From NCBI GenBank assembly GCA_965221725.1, contig OZ244909.1, positions 1,116,001-1,180,000 of the forward strand: 64,000 nt of DNA, read 5' to 3'. Source of the stretch: HK1 sp965221725 (lineage in GTDB: Bacteria; Pseudomonadota; Gammaproteobacteria; HK1). Position 1 is the stretch's first letter. Each line of letters opens with the position of its first letter. Positions 37,234 to 47,048 of the stretch are shown one piece after another. A model generated the notes under the pieces. That model was not told the origin of the DNA, searched no databases, and saw nothing but the letters and a program-made list of their open reading frames with translations. Position numbers and translations under genes: made by a program.

Positions 37234-38574
37234 ATGGCCTCCTCCCCTGCCGCCCCGGCCGCCACGCCGGCATCGCTCCGCTCGGATTTTCTGCGCACGC
37301 TCGTCGAGCGCGGCTTCCTTCACCAGTGCACCGACCTCGAAGGGCTGGACGCCGCCGCCGCGTCCGGGCGGGTCACCGGCTACATCGGGTTCGACGCGAC
37401 GGCCGATTCGCTGCACGTCGGGAGCCTCGTCCAGATCATGATGCTGCGGCACATGCAGCGCGCCGGGCATCGGCCCATCGTCCTGATGGGCGGCGGGACC
37501 ACCCGGGTCGGCGACCCCTCGGGCAAGGACAAGAGCCGGCAACTGCTGTCGAATGCGCAGATTGCCGGCAACATCGCCGGTATCCGGCGCGTCTTCGAGC
37601 GCTTTCTGGACTTCGGCGACGACGCGGCGGTGATGGCCGACAACTCCGACTGGCTCGACGCGCTCCACTACATCCCCTTCCTGCGCGACTACGGCCGGCA
37701 CTTCTCGGTGAACCGGATGCTCGGCTTCGAATCGGTGAAACAGCGCCTCGACCGCGAGCAGCCGCTCTCGTTCCTGGAGTTCAACTACATGGTGCTGCAG
37801 GCGTACGACTTCGTGGAGCTCGGGCGCCGCCACGGATGCCGCCTGCAAATGGGCGGCTCGGACCAGTGGGGGAACATCGTGTGCGGGGTCGAACTCGGGC
37901 GCCGGGCCGCGGGCTTCGAACTCTTCGGGCTGACCTCGCCGCTGCTGACCACTGCAAGCGGGGCCAAGATGGGCAAGACCGCGGACGGCGCGGTGTGGCT
38001 CAACCCCGACCGCTTCTCGCCCTACGAATACTGGCAGTACTGGCGCAACACCGAAGATGCGGACGTGGGGCGCTTCCTGCGCCTGTTCACCGAACTGCCG
38101 CTCGACGAGATCGCGCGGCTCGAAGCGCTGGAGGGCGCGGAGATCAACGAGGCGAAGGTGCTCCTGGCGACGGAGGCGACGACGCTGTGCCACGGACGAG
38201 AGGCGGCGGAGGCGGCGGCGCGGGCGGCGCGGGCGGCGTTCGAGCCGATCACCACATTAGAGCCAATCAGCTTTAACATCGACACTGCACCGATCGACGT
38301 TTCAGCAATCCAAGTGATTGCCGGCCTCCCGACCATCAACGTCCCGCGAGCGCGCCTCGATGCGGGTATTCCCGTCCACACTCTGCTCCACGAGGCCGGC
38401 CTCGCGAAGAGCAACAGCGAAGGCCGCCGCCTCATCCGCGGCGGCGGCGCTCGGGTCAACGACGAGCGGTTCGGGGACGAGACGGGCACGGTGGGGCCGG
38501 ACCACCTCACGCCCGAGGGCACTATCAAGCTCTCGGCCGGGAAAAAGCGTCACGCACTGGTGCGCATCACCTGA
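37234..38574 (+). CDS. tyrS: Tyrosyl-tRNA synthetase
   Basis: A 446-residue class I synthetase that charges tRNA-Tyr. YIGFDATADSLHVGSL contains the HIGH-like motif (HVGS, about 61), QMGGSDQWGN binds tyrosine, and KMGKT (about 247) replaces KMSKS. The C-terminal S4-like domain reads AGLAKSNSEGRRLIRGGGAR. Between FEPITTLE and LPTINVPRA (about residues 341-368) there is an extra segment, PISFNIDTAPIDVSAIQVIA, with lower GC and different codon choice than the rest; it accounts for the protein being longer than most relatives. Its stop lies six bases from the convergent restriction gene. Confidence 0.95.
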   Translation: MASSPAAPAATPASLRSDFLRTLVERGFLHQCTDLEGLDAAAASGRVTGYIGFDATADSLHVGSLVQIMMLRHMQRAGHRPIVLMGGGTTRVGDPSGKDKSRQLLSNAQIAGNIAGIRRVFERFLDFGDDAAVMADNSDWLDALHYIPFLRDYGRHFSVNRMLGFESVKQRLDREQPLSFLEFNYMVLQAYDFVELGRRHGCRLQMGGSDQWGNIVCGVELGRRAAGFELFGLTSPLLTTASGAKMGKTADGAVWLNPDRFSPYEYWQYWRNTEDADVGRFLRLFTELPLDEIARLEALEGAEINEAKVLLATEATTLCHGREAAEAAARAARAAFEPITTLEPISFNIDTAPIDVSAIQVIAGLPTINVPRARLDAGIPVHTLLHEAGLAKSNSEGRRLIRGGGARVNDERFGDETGTVGPDHLTPEGTIKLSAGKKRHALVRIT

Positions 38575-38580
38575 TTGGGG

Positions 38581-41500
38581 TCAGGCACGCACAGTCTCCA
38601 GAGCATGTCCGACCACCTGTTTCAGGCAATCGGAATCACTCAGGAAGTACACCCCGTCTTTCTTCCATGACTCCGGGGAGCGCCCACCGTCGTCGATCAG
38701 GGACGCGGCGGTGATGGACAGCACATAGGCGTGCAGGCGCAGGCGCGGATCGGTAGCGCGCACCCGCTTCTCGACCTCCGCGATCTCGTGGTGCAGCCTC
38801 ACCTTGCGACGTTCCTTGCCGCCGAAGCGGCTCAGTCCTTTCGGATCGAGGAAGACGACGTGCTGATGATCGCCGTCCTTCAACCAGACGATGAAGTCGG
38901 GGTAGTAGTGGAAGTCGTCGAAGAACGACACCCCCCGACCTCGGGTCAGATTGCGGATCAGGAACAGCTCCCGGCCCCTGAGGCACGGGTCGCCGCTCTC
39001 GGCCAGGCCCGCCAGTCCCTTGACGACCTTCTTCTCGTTCTCATCCAGAGGTACGGGTCGGATCGTGACCTCGCAATTCTTCCCCGCGTACAGCAGCGGC
39101 TCGTAGGCATGCGGCTTCGCGAGGATGACGCCGACCCGCAATTGGTGGAACCACGCTTCCCCGGCGTGTGACGCGAGCAGGCGGAGGTCTTCGACGAGAC
39201 GGGTCTGCGTCGCGTCCGCCGAAAGCTCCCAGGCACCGATATGGTTCGGATCGTCCTCTTCGAGCGGCACCACCTCGATCCGGCCGTGCTCCCATCGCCG
39301 ACGCTCCCTCCGCCAGAATCGATCGGCGTATTCGGTGACAAGCTCGACGGCAATATCCTCCAGGGCGCGCATTTGCCGGAACCCGGTGGCGTCGAGCTTT
39401 TCCGGCGGAGCGTACAGCTCGTACCAGTCCTGATCCTCATCGTCCAGCAGCCGGTCCACGGTCTCCGGCTCGATGACGAGGTTCCGCCATCCTCGCTGCC
39501 GCTTCCGCCCGAGCAGCTTGTGGTGGATGCGGGTCCGGTCGAAGAAGGCGGTGTGGCGGGGGCCGAGCTTGATCTGGCTCTTTCCTGCGGCCGGGTCGGT
39601 TGCCGGGCCGCCGTCGGACGCCACGGAACGGAGCCGCGAGTAGAGGTCCAGTACCACGCGCACGCTGGAGCTGCCTTCGTCGCCGGGTCCGGGCAGGACG
39701 GGACGGTCGTCGGACAGGTCGTACTTCCGGTCCGCCGCCAGCCGGATCATCTTGAGGCCCGTCTTCCGCGCGAAGTTCCAGGTGACGGGGAGCCGGATCG
39801 ACTCGCGTGCGGTGTGGATCCCTTCCCTCTCCAGCAGATCGCGAAAAGTCAGCATGTAGCTGGATCGGAGCCCGAAGACATGCAGCCGCTCCAATTCCGC
39901 CAGGTCGTCGCTGTCCGCGGGAGGCCGGGCCTCGGTTCGCAAATGGCGCTTGAGGCTCATGTTCCAGCCCTTGAGGCGAACGCCGCGGCCGAAGGTCTGG
40001 ATCACCTCCGGGCCTTCGCCGACCCCGACGTGCATCAGGCCCATGGTGCTCACCCGCCACGAGTTCCACCCGGCAATGAAACGCCGTGCGCCGATAACGA
40101 CGTTCACCGTGGAGTCCGGCCGGTCGACGGTGGCGAAGAGTCGCTCCGCGAAGCCCGGCTCGCGCTCCAGCTCGAGGTCGGGATGGTCGCCCCCGGACAG
40201 CATCCGGTAGAGCGCGGCCGAATCTCCGACGTTGACCACCCCGAAGACCGACCCGTCGGCGACGCGCAGGTGCAGCTCGCCCTCGCCGGCGGTGAGGTAG
40301 ACGACATGAAGCCTTCCGGACCCGTGGAACAGGGTCTCGCAGATATCGGTGTAGAGGTCGTCGGGGCGGTTGGGGTGGTCGTTCACGAGGTATCTGAAGC
40401 GGCCCGCGAACCAGTCCTGCCCGGCAGCGCCCGTCAACCCGGATCGGCCGGAGAGCAGACGATCGAGCATGGCCCGGATCGCCCCGGCGTCGGCGAGCAC
40501 CCGGCCGAGGAAGTCGAGGATTACTGCTACATCGGATTTCGTCGCCTCGTCCGCCTGCGAGCGGCCGGTCACCGTCTTGCCGAGGAACACCCAGAGCGGT
40601 TTCGCCACGTTGAACGCCGTCCATTGCGCGCCCTTGTCCCGCCAGATGCGGCACTGCTGGTAGAAAGTGAGCAGGCAGCCAAGGAGGTACAGGTCGCTGT
40701 TCTCATCCTGGATCCCGGCCGGGAGGTTGGCGATAGCGTAGTCCTTGCCGTAGCCGTCCTCGTGGAACCGGCGGTAGGAGTAGTCGAACAGCAGGCATTT
40801 CCCGTAGGCGTCCCGGAGGGCCTCGTCCCTGCCCGCGATCTGGTTGAAGGTGGCGGAGTACTCGAAGGCGAAGCCGCCCCGTGCCAGCTCCGCGCGCCGC
40901 TCGCGCCAGACGTTGCCGGATGCGCCGAGATGCCCTTCGTCCACCAGCACCAGGTTGGTCTCGCCGAAGTCCCGCACCGCAACGCGCTTGACGCCCTTCC
41001 GCTCCGCCAGCTTGTTGAGATCGATGATCTCGACGGTGGGGAACAGGTCCGGACCGGCGTTACTCGAGAAGATGCGGGCGTGGAGGCCGCTCTCGCGAAG
41101 CTCGTGCTCGTGCTGTACCGACATTTGCTCGTTCGGGGTCAGCAGGATGACGTTGTTGAGCCGCCCGCCCACCTGGCGAAGCCAGCGCCGGTACTGGAGG
41201 ATGTGGGCGTGCATGATGAGGGTCTTGCCGGAGCCGGTGGCGCTCTGGAAGGCGATGGTGCGAAGGTCGTCCGGCGTGTAGTCCGGGAGCCCCCTGGTAT
41301 GCCGATAGTGCCGCTTCGCCTCGTTGAGGTCGGCGCGCAGGCTCTCCGGGTCGGCGAAGTAGCGGTTCAGGTAGTGCTCGGTGAAGAGGAGCGCGAGGTA
41401 CTGGTGGGGCTTCCACGTCCGGCCGTGCTCCCCGGTCATGCGAAGCTGGCGGCTCAGCGCAGCGATGTTGGCGTCGTATTCAGCGAATTGCTCCTGCATG

Positions 41501-41709
41501 ACCTTGGTGCGCTCGCGATCGCGGTTCAGAACGAGGGCCCTGCCATAATCGCTCTCTCCGCTCGCGTCGAAACCGGGGGGCAGGTCGCGCAGGAAACCGA
41601 GCATGTCCGACATGCCGCCGAGATACCCGAACTCATGGCAGACGAAGCGATGCAGCGCAAGCCGGTCCCGGAGGGGTACGTCATCAGCCTGACCTCGGCG
41701 CCGCGGCAT
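38581..41709 (-). CDS. Type III-like restriction endonuclease, helicase-nuclease subunit (Res)
   Basis: A 1042-residue superfamily 2 helicase fused to a nuclease. Walker A is SATGSGKT (156-163), Walker B VDEGH (about 257), SATF and GRGVRLKG (motif VI, about 558) follow; the C-terminal PDFIVWLKDG and VVFLDPKG form a PD-(D/E)XK nuclease (about 935-960). It matches the large restriction subunits found beside adenine methyltransferases of type III systems. ATG 41709 is used because HRFVCHEFGYLGG, upstream of an internal Met, looks like part of the domain. It follows the mod gene by 25 bases, so the two form an operon. It should cut unmethylated foreign DNA together with Mod. Confidence 0.87.
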   Translation of the reverse strand: MPRRRGQADDVPLRDRLALHRFVCHEFGYLGGMSDMLGFLRDLPPGFDASGESDYGRALVLNRDRERTKVMQEQFAEYDANIAALSRQLRMTGEHGRTWKPHQYLALLFTEHYLNRYFADPESLRADLNEAKRHYRHTRGLPDYTPDDLRTIAFQSATGSGKTLIMHAHILQYRRWLRQVGGRLNNVILLTPNEQMSVQHEHELRESGLHARIFSSNAGPDLFPTVEIIDLNKLAERKGVKRVAVRDFGETNLVLVDEGHLGASGNVWRERRAELARGGFAFEYSATFNQIAGRDEALRDAYGKCLLFDYSYRRFHEDGYGKDYAIANLPAGIQDENSDLYLLGCLLTFYQQCRIWRDKGAQWTAFNVAKPLWVFLGKTVTGRSQADEATKSDVAVILDFLGRVLADAGAIRAMLDRLLSGRSGLTGAAGQDWFAGRFRYLVNDHPNRPDDLYTDICETLFHGSGRLHVVYLTAGEGELHLRVADGSVFGVVNVGDSAALYRMLSGGDHPDLELEREPGFAERLFATVDRPDSTVNVVIGARRFIAGWNSWRVSTMGLMHVGVGEGPEVIQTFGRGVRLKGWNMSLKRHLRTEARPPADSDDLAELERLHVFGLRSSYMLTFRDLLEREGIHTARESIRLPVTWNFARKTGLKMIRLAADRKYDLSDDRPVLPGPGDEGSSSVRVVLDLYSRLRSVASDGGPATDPAAGKSQIKLGPRHTAFFDRTRIHHKLLGRKRQRGWRNLVIEPETVDRLLDDEDQDWYELYAPPEKLDATGFRQMRALEDIAVELVTEYADRFWRRERRRWEHGRIEVVPLEEDDPNHIGAWELSADATQTRLVEDLRLLASHAGEAWFHQLRVGVILAKPHAYEPLLYAGKNCEVTIRPVPLDENEKKVVKGLAGLAESGDPCLRGRELFLIRNLTRGRGVSFFDDFHYYPDFIVWLKDGDHQHVVFLDPKGLSRFGGKERRKVRLHHEIAEVEKRVRATDPRLRLHAYVLSITAASLIDDGGRSPESWKKDGVYFLSDSDCLKQVVGHALETVRA

Positions 41710-41734
41710 CAGGAGCGAACCCTCCGTCGTGCCA

Positions 41735-44700
41735 TCACTCGTCCTCGGGGAACATCAAGTCACGGAAGAGCGGCTCGATGGTTTCGGCGCTCCAGGTTTC
41801 GCCCGACTGCTTGATCGCGTTCAAGGTCTGGTCGCCGTTGACGTAGACGAGATCGAGCGCTTCGGGAAACCACGACCGGTTGCGGGTGAACCATGCATCC
41901 AGCGCCCGGTGATCCGTTTCCTCAAGGTTGCGCCAGAGGATCAGGCACTGCCGGTTCTCGGCGTCCACGCCGGATATTGCGAGCACGCCGTCGACCTGGC
42001 GCCGGGATGCGACACGCAGGCCGATGAGGTAGTTGAAGGTTTCGGGGAGATCGGCGGATTGCGCCCGGCGGGCGCCGTCACGCACCACCGACAGGGTGTA
42101 CGCGAACGGATTGGCAAAATTGCTGCCCAGAAGACTGGCGCTGCCCGCCGTCTCCACCCCCAGGGCATAGCGGAGCCGGTAGTCCTCCGCCAGCGCGGGG
42201 TTTGCTTTCAGAAGATCATCGGGCGGCGCCGCCAGTTCGAGGCCGTCCATCGCATCTTCGTAGCATTCGAGCTTTATATATTTCAGCATTTGTGCTCCGC
42301 CTTCACGAGAGATCGGCTTTCCATCTTTCCAGTTACGTGAATAGACGACCTTCTTTAGACGCGGCAACATCACAGTGTCGAAGTGATTTCCGACCTCGAC
42401 GAGAGCATACTTGCGACGCCCTCCATCTCTCCGGTTGAGATTGATGACCGCATGCCCGGTTGTACCGGATCCGGCGAAGAAGTCGAGAACGTACGCATCT
42501 TCTCCTTGGGCCCCTGCGATGTATATGGAATCCTCCACGGCGTGAATGGATTTCGGATATGAGAAGACCGACTTCTCGAACATCTCTTTCAAAAGAGCCG
42601 TGCCGTGCTCTACGGCAGAATATTTTGCATCGAACCAACACGATATCGAAACCACCCCTTCCCCGTGAGGGTGTCTCTTGAAATACACGTAATCTTTGCC
42701 AGTCCGATCCTTGCGCACGGCGAGATCGGCAAGGGAAGCCATTACGGTCTTCCACTCCCACCGCCAGCGCCTCTGTACGCCATTCTCATCGTCCGGGAAT
42801 ACCACCTGCTCACCGCTAGAGGGCTCCTCCTCTACGATCCATTCCTCAGCCGCTGCGTTCCAAGTCATTGCTGGAACACGTATGGCCGCACCCTTGATGT
42901 ATATCGGATAGTACATGGTAGGCCGCGCCGCTCGATCTGAGCCCGAGCCCTCTCGCCTCAGATTTCTCCACTCGAAAACCCCCCGCTCGTCGCACTCCGA
43001 AAAGCGTGCCATTTGCCGATCTGTCGGCGGCAATCGACCGATTTTGGAATCCTGATTCTGACCGGCAAACAGGAGGTACTCATGCGCTACGGAGTATCCA
43101 GTCTGAGTAGGTCGCCCCGAGGGATTCGCTCGGACCAAGATTGTGCCCAATATCCGGCGTTCGAAGACATCGGAAAGAAGATGCCCCAACTCACGATGCT
43201 GCTCGTCATCGATGGCCGCGACTAAGACACCGCTTTCCATCAACAAAGATCTGGAGACACGGAGTCTATCCTCCATTAGGCAGGTCCACGTCGAAGACTT
43301 ATACCCGTTCTTGTATAGAATCGGAGAAGCATCCGTGTTGTAAGGTGGATCGATATAAACGCAGTCCACCTGCTTCCAGTACCGCCGTTGAAGCAGGTTG
43401 AGGGCCTGGAAGTTCTCGCCGTGGACGAGCAACCCGTCCATCTGTTCGTCGAGGGGGCCGGCATCCGAGAGCGCGGCCAGCAGCCGGTCCCTGAAGTCCG
43501 CGTTGAAATGCCGCGTGTCCAGCATCAGGTACGGGTTATCTCGGAGGAATTCGACGCTCAGCGGCTCGCTGTAACCGGCGCCGCCATTGCCGAGATCGCC
43601 CGCGATCTCGTCGATGGCCAGCAACTCCACCCATTCCTCGCGCTGCGCCGCGTTGGCCGCGATCTCGGGGTAGAGCCCCTCCGGCACCCGGTCCAGGGTG
43701 ACACACCATTGCGTCTCCAGCACGAACTTCTTCTTGAGCCAGAGCCGCCTCTGGAACTCTTCGAGCTGCGCGAGGAAGGCGATGATCTTGTCCGCCATGT
43801 GGCGGATCGTGCGCACGCGGGCAAGGGCGCGGCGGAGCCGGGCCGCATCCCCGGCGGCCAGATCATCCAGGTTCAGCACTTCGCTCTTGAGGTAGAGATC
43901 CAGCTCTCGACGGAGGAAGCCGGCCAGGTCCTTGTGGATGAAGTAGTCGAAGCTGTTCTTCGCCGTGTAACGTTCAAGGTGCTTCTCGAGCACCGTCCGC
44001 TCACCGTTGGCTTCCGTGGGTGCGGACCCGGAAAGCCGTGCCAACCACTCCCGATCGAGGCGCTGGAGACCCAGGATGCGTTCCGCCACCGCCTTGTTGA
44101 TACGCGCCTGCTGGTGGTTTCCGTTGCCCGGGAACCGCTTCTTCTCACCGTCGGTCAGCGGGCGGTGCTCGAAGCGGACGACCAGATCGTCGCCCTCGAC
44201 GGACACCGGCGCCGTTCCGGCGAGGAGGAAGCGGCGCTGCCGGCCGGCCGCCTCCTTGACGTTGTCCTTCTCGTTGTCGGCGCCCGCGATCTCGAAGCGT
44301 ACACGCCGGTCGTCGTCCCCAACCACGAAGACGTAGGAGGCGTAGTTCTCGGTCGTCTTCACGTAGTACTGGTCGGCATTCGCCCAGTGGAGCTTCACTT
44401 CCTCACCGTCGTAGGGGATGAGGTAAGCCGGCCCGTCGCCGCCCGAGTAGCGGCGCTGCGACATGAAATCGCCTTCGGCGTAGTAGCGCGCGAAGAAATT
44501 GGCGAGGTGGCCGTAGACGTCCGCCTCGGCCTCCGCATCCGCCCGCGCGTCTGCGATCTGCTCCCGCAGTTCCCTGACCCTGCCGACTTCCTCCGGATCA
44601 GCTACCCCCAGCTCCCTCAATGTCGACAGAGTGGTCCTGAGATCCTTGTCCAGCACCGCCCGATCCTCGGCGGAGATGCCCTGCAGGGTGTCCTGCACCT

Positions 44701-44902
44701 GGGGCAGCAGGTCGTTGTCGAGGAACGCGGTGATCTCCCCCGCCTTCATCTTCATGATGCGGTACAGGCCGAAGTCCAGGTCGCCCCGGTCAAGCTGGAA
44801 CATCTCGCGCAACAACGCTTTGAGCCTTTCCAGCTTCTCCTCCGAGCCGGGAGCCGGTGGCGAGCCGTTCGCAGTGGAGTCGGAAGGCATTGAGTGATTC
44901 AT
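41735..44902 (-). CDS. Type III-like DNA adenine methyltransferase (Mod)
   Basis: A roughly 1055-residue methyltransferase. The order DPPYNT (about 43335-43352) then FFAGSGTT (about 42460-42490) is that of beta-class, type III Mod enzymes. About 500 residues precede the catalytic half, with coiled-coil-like and wall-like regions; between the two motifs lies the target recognition domain. That stretch, about 42500-43330, is visibly more AT-rich than both flanks, as expected if recognition domains are exchanged. ATG 44902 is chosen; 44890 is an alternative and neither has a clear ribosome site. It modifies adenine in the host target and guides Res. It heads the operon. Confidence 0.88.
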   Translation of the reverse strand: MNHSMPSDSTANGSPPAPGSEEKLERLKALLREMFQLDRGDLDFGLYRIMKMKAGEITAFLDNDLLPQVQDTLQGISAEDRAVLDKDLRTTLSTLRELGVADPEEVGRVRELREQIADARADAEAEADVYGHLANFFARYYAEGDFMSQRRYSGGDGPAYLIPYDGEEVKLHWANADQYYVKTTENYASYVFVVGDDDRRVRFEIAGADNEKDNVKEAAGRQRRFLLAGTAPVSVEGDDLVVRFEHRPLTDGEKKRFPGNGNHQQARINKAVAERILGLQRLDREWLARLSGSAPTEANGERTVLEKHLERYTAKNSFDYFIHKDLAGFLRRELDLYLKSEVLNLDDLAAGDAARLRRALARVRTIRHMADKIIAFLAQLEEFQRRLWLKKKFVLETQWCVTLDRVPEGLYPEIAANAAQREEWVELLAIDEIAGDLGNGGAGYSEPLSVEFLRDNPYLMLDTRHFNADFRDRLLAALSDAGPLDEQMDGLLVHGENFQALNLLQRRYWKQVDCVYIDPPYNTDASPILYKNGYKSSTWTCLMEDRLRVSRSLLMESGVLVAAIDDEQHRELGHLLSDVFERRILGTILVRANPSGRPTQTGYSVAHEYLLFAGQNQDSKIGRLPPTDRQMARFSECDERGVFEWRNLRREGSGSDRAARPTMYYPIYIKGAAIRVPAMTWNAAAEEWIVEEEPSSGEQVVFPDDENGVQRRWRWEWKTVMASLADLAVRKDRTGKDYVYFKRHPHGEGVVSISCWFDAKYSAVEHGTALLKEMFEKSVFSYPKSIHAVEDSIYIAGAQGEDAYVLDFFAGSGTTGHAVINLNRRDGGRRKYALVEVGNHFDTVMLPRLKKVVYSRNWKDGKPISREGGAQMLKYIKLECYEDAMDGLELAAPPDDLLKANPALAEDYRLRYALGVETAGSASLLGSNFANPFAYTLSVVRDGARRAQSADLPETFNYLIGLRVASRRQVDGVLAISGVDAENRQCLILWRNLEETDHRALDAWFTRNRSWFPEALDLVYVNGDQTLNAIKQSGETWSAETIEPLFRDLMFPEDE

Positions 44903-45374
44903 TTTCGGTGTGAGCGGCAACGCGGCCGACAGGTGATCGCGAGCAATTCGACATCCTCCACCTGATCGCCCGAGAAGGAAGCTGCCGCGAAACTTGTTCG
45001 ATCAAGATATGCGGGCGCGGGGCATCCGGCAAGGCTCAACAGACTCTGCCCCGAAACTACCCCGGCCCCGGGCATCGCGGCGCCGGAAAGTTCGGGTTCG
45101 ACATTGAAGCGCGCCCGGATCCGACACCCGAGTTCCCCGAATTCGACACGATCGCGCGCCCGATGCCGACATCGGCAAGCCCTTGCGCCGATTTCGGCCG
45201 GCGGGGGAATACCGCAGCATCTCTCCCCGCAGGACGGACAGGGACGGCAAACGGCGAGGCCGGCCACCGCAAGCATCGGGTGGCGCTTCGGCTTCTCCGT
45301 CGGGGTCCGGGCCGGAGAGTCGGAGCGCCGACTCGCATTGCGCGGGTGATCGCGTACGGGGGGAGCTGGTGTCG
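44903..45374. other. Divergent intergenic region
   Basis: This 472-bp region lies between the restriction-modification operon and the MSHA-type operon and should carry both promoters. No convincing sigma-70 or sigma-54 box is seen and no repeat is found. Frames crossing it are arginine/proline-rich and look non-coding. Confidence 0.3.
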
Positions 45375-47048
45375 ATGCGCATGATCGAAAACATCGCGCT
45401 TGCGGCGAGCATCGCAGTGCTGGGCAGTGCCTGCCAGGCGCCGGCGCCGCACGAGCTTTCCCGCGGACACGTGACCGAGCCCGGGCCGGCGCCCGCTTCA
45501 GGGATTCCGGCTCCGGTACCGCAGTCCCCCTTCGTTCCGCCGCCTGCGACGAGAGAGGCCCAGGAGACCTATAGCGTGGTGGTGAGCGAGGTGCCTGTGA
45601 AGGCGCTGCTGTTCGCACTGGCGCGCGACGCCGGCGTCAACGCCGACATCCATCCGTCGGTCGCGGGGCTCGTGACCCTCAACGCCATCGATCAGCCGCT
45701 CGACGCGATTCTCGATCGCATCACCGCGCAGCTCGACATCCGCTACCGCCGCCGCCGCGGGGTACTCGTGATCGAGCCCGACACTCCGGTGCTGCGCAGC
45801 TACCGGATCGACTACGTCAACGTGGCTCGCGATGTCCGCTCGCGCAGCTCCACCGCGACCCAGGTGTCGGCCGGAGGCGAGGGAGAGGCGAGCCTCGGCA
45901 ACAACTCCTCCACCGACATCGACAGCCTCTCGAGCCATCGCTTCTGGGAGACGATCGCTGCGGCGGTGCGCGCGATCGTGCTCGAACACGACGACGCCGG
46001 TGACGAGGCGGCGCCCGCGGCCGACGGCGCCCCGGCGGCCGGGCCGGGCGCCGCGCCGGAGCCGGGCACCGGGGGCGCGGTGATCCCGAACCCGGAGGCC
46101 GGCATCCTCCTCGTGCGCGCGAGCGCCCGCCGGCACCGCGAAGTCGAGACCTATCTCGACGACGTGCTCGCGAGCGCCCGCCGCCAGGTGCTCGTCGAGG
46201 CAACGATCGTCGAGGTCGAACTGAGCGAGCGTTTCCAGGCCGGCGTCGACTGGGAACGGCTGGCGCGCAACGACAGCATCGGGGCGAGCCAGCGTCTGCT
46301 CGCCGGCAACCTGGAGACCCCACCGTTTTTCGCGCTGAGCTACCGCAGTGGATCACTGGGGCTGACGGTGCGGCTGCTGGAGGAGTTCGGCAAGGTGCAG
46401 GTGCTCTCCAGCCCGAAGCTCGTGGTGCTGAACAACCAGACTGCGGTGCTGAAGGCGATGCGCAACATCGTCTACTTCGAGGTGAACGTGGAGACCGCGA
46501 GCGGCACGGACTCTGCGCCCGGAACGGCCAGGATTGATACCGACGCCCGCACCGCGCCCGAAGGCATCATGCTCGCGGTGACCCCGCACGTGAGTCACGC
46601 CGACGAGATCATCCTGAACGTGCGGCCGACCATCACCCGCGTCAACCGCTTCGTCAACGATCCGCAGCCGGAACTGGCGGCGGCGGGAGTCACCAACCCG
46701 GTGCCCGAACTGCTGGTGCGCGAGATGGAGTCGGTGCTGCGGCTCAACTCCGGCCAGACCGCGATTCTCGGCGGGCTCATGCAGGACAGTCACCGGGGCG
46801 ACAACGACCGGATCCCGGGCCTGTCGGACGCGGGCCGATTCGGCGCCGCATTCCGGTTTCGCAAGAGCGAGTCCGTCAAGACCGAGCTGGTGGTCTTCAT
46901 TCGTCCGCGGGTCATCCGAACCCCGAGTATCGAAGCAGACCTGCGGGACTTCCGGTCCTGGCTCCCCGACACCATCGGGGCCTTCGGGGCCACCGGAGCC
47001 ACGCATCCACCGACCGGCCGGCGGCCGCTCGTCGGGGAGCAGCCATGA
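45375..47048 (+). CDS. mshL: MSHA-type pilus secretin (MshL-like lipoprotein)
   Basis: A 557-residue outer-membrane secretin. The N-terminus has a lipoprotein signal ending LGSAC (Cys20). A secretin/TonB short domain follows (VPVKALLFALARDAGVNADI, about 76-95), then a secretin N-domain and the beta-barrel domain with VLSSPKLVVLNNQTA (about 344-358) and VRLNSGQTAILGGLM near 465. It would form the channel for the pilus fibre. Start ATG 45375 fits the signal peptide. An Ala/Gly/Pro-rich insert (about 210-235) interrupts the N-domains. It heads a seven-gene operon; its stop overlaps the next start. Confidence 0.9.
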   Translation: MRMIENIALAASIAVLGSACQAPAPHELSRGHVTEPGPAPASGIPAPVPQSPFVPPPATREAQETYSVVVSEVPVKALLFALARDAGVNADIHPSVAGLVTLNAIDQPLDAILDRITAQLDIRYRRRRGVLVIEPDTPVLRSYRIDYVNVARDVRSRSSTATQVSAGGEGEASLGNNSSTDIDSLSSHRFWETIAAAVRAIVLEHDDAGDEAAPAADGAPAAGPGAAPEPGTGGAVIPNPEAGILLVRASARRHREVETYLDDVLASARRQVLVEATIVEVELSERFQAGVDWERLARNDSIGASQRLLAGNLETPPFFALSYRSGSLGLTVRLLEEFGKVQVLSSPKLVVLNNQTAVLKAMRNIVYFEVNVETASGTDSAPGTARIDTDARTAPEGIMLAVTPHVSHADEIILNVRPTITRVNRFVNDPQPELAAAGVTNPVPELLVREMESVLRLNSGQTAILGGLMQDSHRGDNDRIPGLSDAGRFGAAFRFRKSESVKTELVVFIRPRVIRTPSIEADLRDFRSWLPDTIGAFGATGATHPPTGRRPLVGEQP

